Shown: one piece after another, positions 49,515 through 50,615 of the stretch | How positions within the stretch are numbered: the first letter of the stretch is position 1 | Layout: each line of letters begins with the position of its first letter | DNA from: Bacteroidales bacterium UBA3754 | GTDB lineage: Bacteria > Bacteroidota > Bacteroidia > Bacteroidales > UBA1715 | Direction: 5' to 3' | Length of the DNA stretch: 50,615 bases | Assembly: GCA_002371705.1 (NCBI GenBank) | Contig: DFGI01000058.1 | Span: 8,405 to 59,019, forward strand | The notes under the pieces: model-generated | Told to the model about the DNA's origin: nothing | The model's database searches: none | The model's input: only the letters and a program-made list of their open reading frames with translations | Position numbers and translations under genes: made by a program

Positions 49515-50396
49515 ATGATATTCGTTCCGAAAAATCTTCCTTTAATTGCTACGCTGAATGCGGAGGGCGTGCGTTTGTGCGACAACACGAACGTTCCGCA
49601 GAATGCAGTTAAATTGTTGATTCTCAATCTTATGCCCGATAAGGAAGATGCCGAGGCGGAACTGTATCGTGCGCTTGACGTGGTTGATGTGCCGATATCC
49701 GTTACGCTTGTGAAAATGAGCAATTTATTTTACAAGCACACGCCGCAGTCGTATGTTGATACGTTTTATACCGACGTGGCGGAAATTATGGAACGTGGAG
49801 AGCATTTTGATGCTATGATTATTAATGGGGCACCGTTTGAACGGTTTGAATATGAGGAGATTATCTATTGGCGGCAATTGTGTGTTTTTTTCCGTTGGGC
49901 TGACGAACATGTGAAGTCAACGTTTCATATTTGTTGGTCGGCATTTGCACGGATTTATTATAATTGGAATATTCATTTTAAGCGGAATAGTTTTCAATGG
50001 AGCGGCGTTTATCCTCACAAAATTTTGGATAAAACGACTTCGCTCGTAAATCCTTCGCAAACCGATATACTACTGCCTGTAAGCCGTCCGTGGTTTATAG
50101 CCCACGATGAACTTGCCGCTGTTCCGGATGTTACAATCATTGCTGAGTCGCCTGTTACGGGACCTGGGCTTGCGGTTGCGTATGGCGGTAAGCAAGTTTT
50201 TGCCATCAGCCATCCCGAATATGCCCGCGACCGCATTCGTGCTGAATTCAACCGCGACCGTGAAAATGGCAAAAATCCAATGTTTCCGTTCAACTATTTT
50301 GAAAACAACGACGAGCATTGTCCCGTGAATTATTCGTGGAAATCCGACAGAGACTGGATTTTTACAAATTGGATGAACGAATTTGTTATGCGGTAG
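49515..50396 (+). CDS. metA: Homoserine O-acyltransferase (MetA-like), divergent active-site loop
   Basis: From the ATG at 49515 the protein has 293 residues, slightly short of typical MetA. The family order is clear: VPKNLPLIATLNAEGV at the start, LNLMPDKEDAEAELYRAL, and a C-terminal HPEYARDRIRAEF with the His and Glu of the triad. The nucleophile Cys lies in FHICWSAFARIYY, where typical MetA has ICWGAQA, and the common SRHTE segment reads SRPWFI. The catalytic triad survives but the oxyanion and substrate surroundings differ. It may be a specialised paralogue and not the main methionine enzyme. The upstream GTG at 49509 is also in frame. Confidence 0.85.
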   Translation: MIFVPKNLPLIATLNAEGVRLCDNTNVPQNAVKLLILNLMPDKEDAEAELYRALDVVDVPISVTLVKMSNLFYKHTPQSYVDTFYTDVAEIMERGEHFDAMIINGAPFERFEYEEIIYWRQLCVFFRWADEHVKSTFHICWSAFARIYYNWNIHFKRNSFQWSGVYPHKILDKTTSLVNPSQTDILLPVSRPWFIAHDELAAVPDVTIIAESPVTGPGLAVAYGGKQVFAISHPEYARDRIRAEFNRDRENGKNPMFPFNYFENNDEHCPVNYSWKSDRDWIFTNWMNEFVMR

Positions 50397-50475
50397 GATT
50401 TCCTATTTATATAGGCTTTTGACAGATATCGAAAAACTTTTTTACTTTTTTTTAGTTCTTATTGCTCTCAAATCG

Positions 50476-50483
50476 TACCTTTG
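50476..50483 (+). promoter_or_regulatory. -7 element for ribB/ribBA
   Basis: TACCTTTG followed by CC is an exact TAnnTTTG match 20 bases before the ATG at 50504. No FMN riboswitch is visible in this short leader. Confidence 0.65.
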
Positions 50484-50503
50484 CCATAGATATTTAAAGT
50501 ACA

Positions 50504-50615
50504 ATGAAAGAACAAGACGAAAATCAGTATAGACTTGATACGATAGAAGATGCGTTGCGGGAATTCCAGAAAGGAAATTTTGTGATTGTGGTTGACGACG
50601 AAGACCGTGAGAATG
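50504..50615 (+). CDS. ribB: 3,4-dihydroxy-2-butanone 4-phosphate synthase, 5' part
   Basis: The gene runs off the window. The first 37 codons read MKEQDENQYRLDTIEDALRE then FQKGNFVIVVDDEDREN, the start of the RibB domain that makes the four-carbon unit of riboflavin from ribulose 5-phosphate. VVDDEDREN is the metal-binding signature. In Bacteroidetes the domain is often fused to RibA (GTP cyclohydrolase II), which cannot be judged here, so ribBA is possible. Confidence 0.85.
   Translation, partial: MKEQDENQYRLDTIEDALREFQKGNFVIVVDDEDREN

Noticed and set aside
1..50615. CRISPR array, tRNA, rRNA or complete insertion sequence
   Set aside because: No regularly spaced identical repeats, no cloverleaf with a T-arm consensus, and no transposase frame were seen.

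Overview
This window looks like a chromosomal segment of a Bacteroidetes bacterium, most likely Bacteroidales. The evidence is the trpBEGDCF(x)A operon order, many start-proximal elements of the Bacteroidetes housekeeping form TAnnTTTG, secreted proteins with Por-secretion-like C-terminal tails, BspA-type leucine-rich repeats, a DUF3078-type outer-membrane protein, a class I fumarase, and an OmpA protein with thrombospondin type 3 repeats. No rRNA, tRNA, CRISPR array or intact insertion sequence was seen.

Layout. 1-7826 (+): tryptophan operon trpB (5' cut by the window edge), trpE, trpG, trpD, trpC, trpF, then a 634-residue Sel1-repeat protein lodged before trpA. 7962-14984 (-): fumarase with an upstream lipoprotein; then a large receiver/PEP-synthase-like protein followed at once by a LuxR-type regulator whose receiver lacks the phosphorylation residues. 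15117-21207: a secreted tail-bearing protein (-), a lipoprotein plus thioesterase (+), and an acyl ligase/ACP/acyltransferase fusion (-). 21208-29806 (-): htpG, rny, a 6S-like RNA, zapA, a coiled-coil ZapB-like gene, a DUF3078-type protein, a periplasmic rhodanese and a Pif1-like helicase. 29807-30417: a hairpin-rich repeat block. 30418-32157 (+): ispG. 32158-33285: accessory patch with a 28-bp palindrome, a severed C-terminal secretion tail, an ORF6N-domain gene and strong hairpins. 33286-36296 (-): possible three-gene operon (tail-anchored unknown, tiny membrane protein, BspA-like protein). 36297-36808: a nested, terminator-ended, RNA-like structure I cannot name. 36809-45805: a compact ketosynthase cluster in two minus-strand operons with a phosphoribosyltransferase gene (+) between them. 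45943-50615: outer-membrane proteins, a zinc metallopeptidase, a divergent MetA-like protein (+) and the start of ribB/ribBA (+).

How the genes may work together. The trp genes make tryptophan from chorismate. The 36.8-45.8 kb cluster has an ACP, two ketosynthases with catalytic cysteines, one cysteine-less ketosynthase-like partner, a ketosynthase-like half protein, two hotdog dehydratase-like proteins, a hotdog thioesterase, an O-methyltransferase, a LolA-like carrier, an SMR/ArnE-like membrane protein and a family 2 glycosyltransferase. That composition resembles aryl-polyene/flexirubin loci, but no aromatic ammonia-lyase, ketoreductase or MMPL exporter lies in the window, so the product and export route are open. 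The 10.6-15.0 kb pair looks like a signalling unit that may not use ordinary aspartate phosphorylation on its DNA-binding subunit. The strongest leads for something undescribed are the structured RNA candidate at 36341-36565, the compact ketosynthase cluster and the receiver/PEP-synthase pair.
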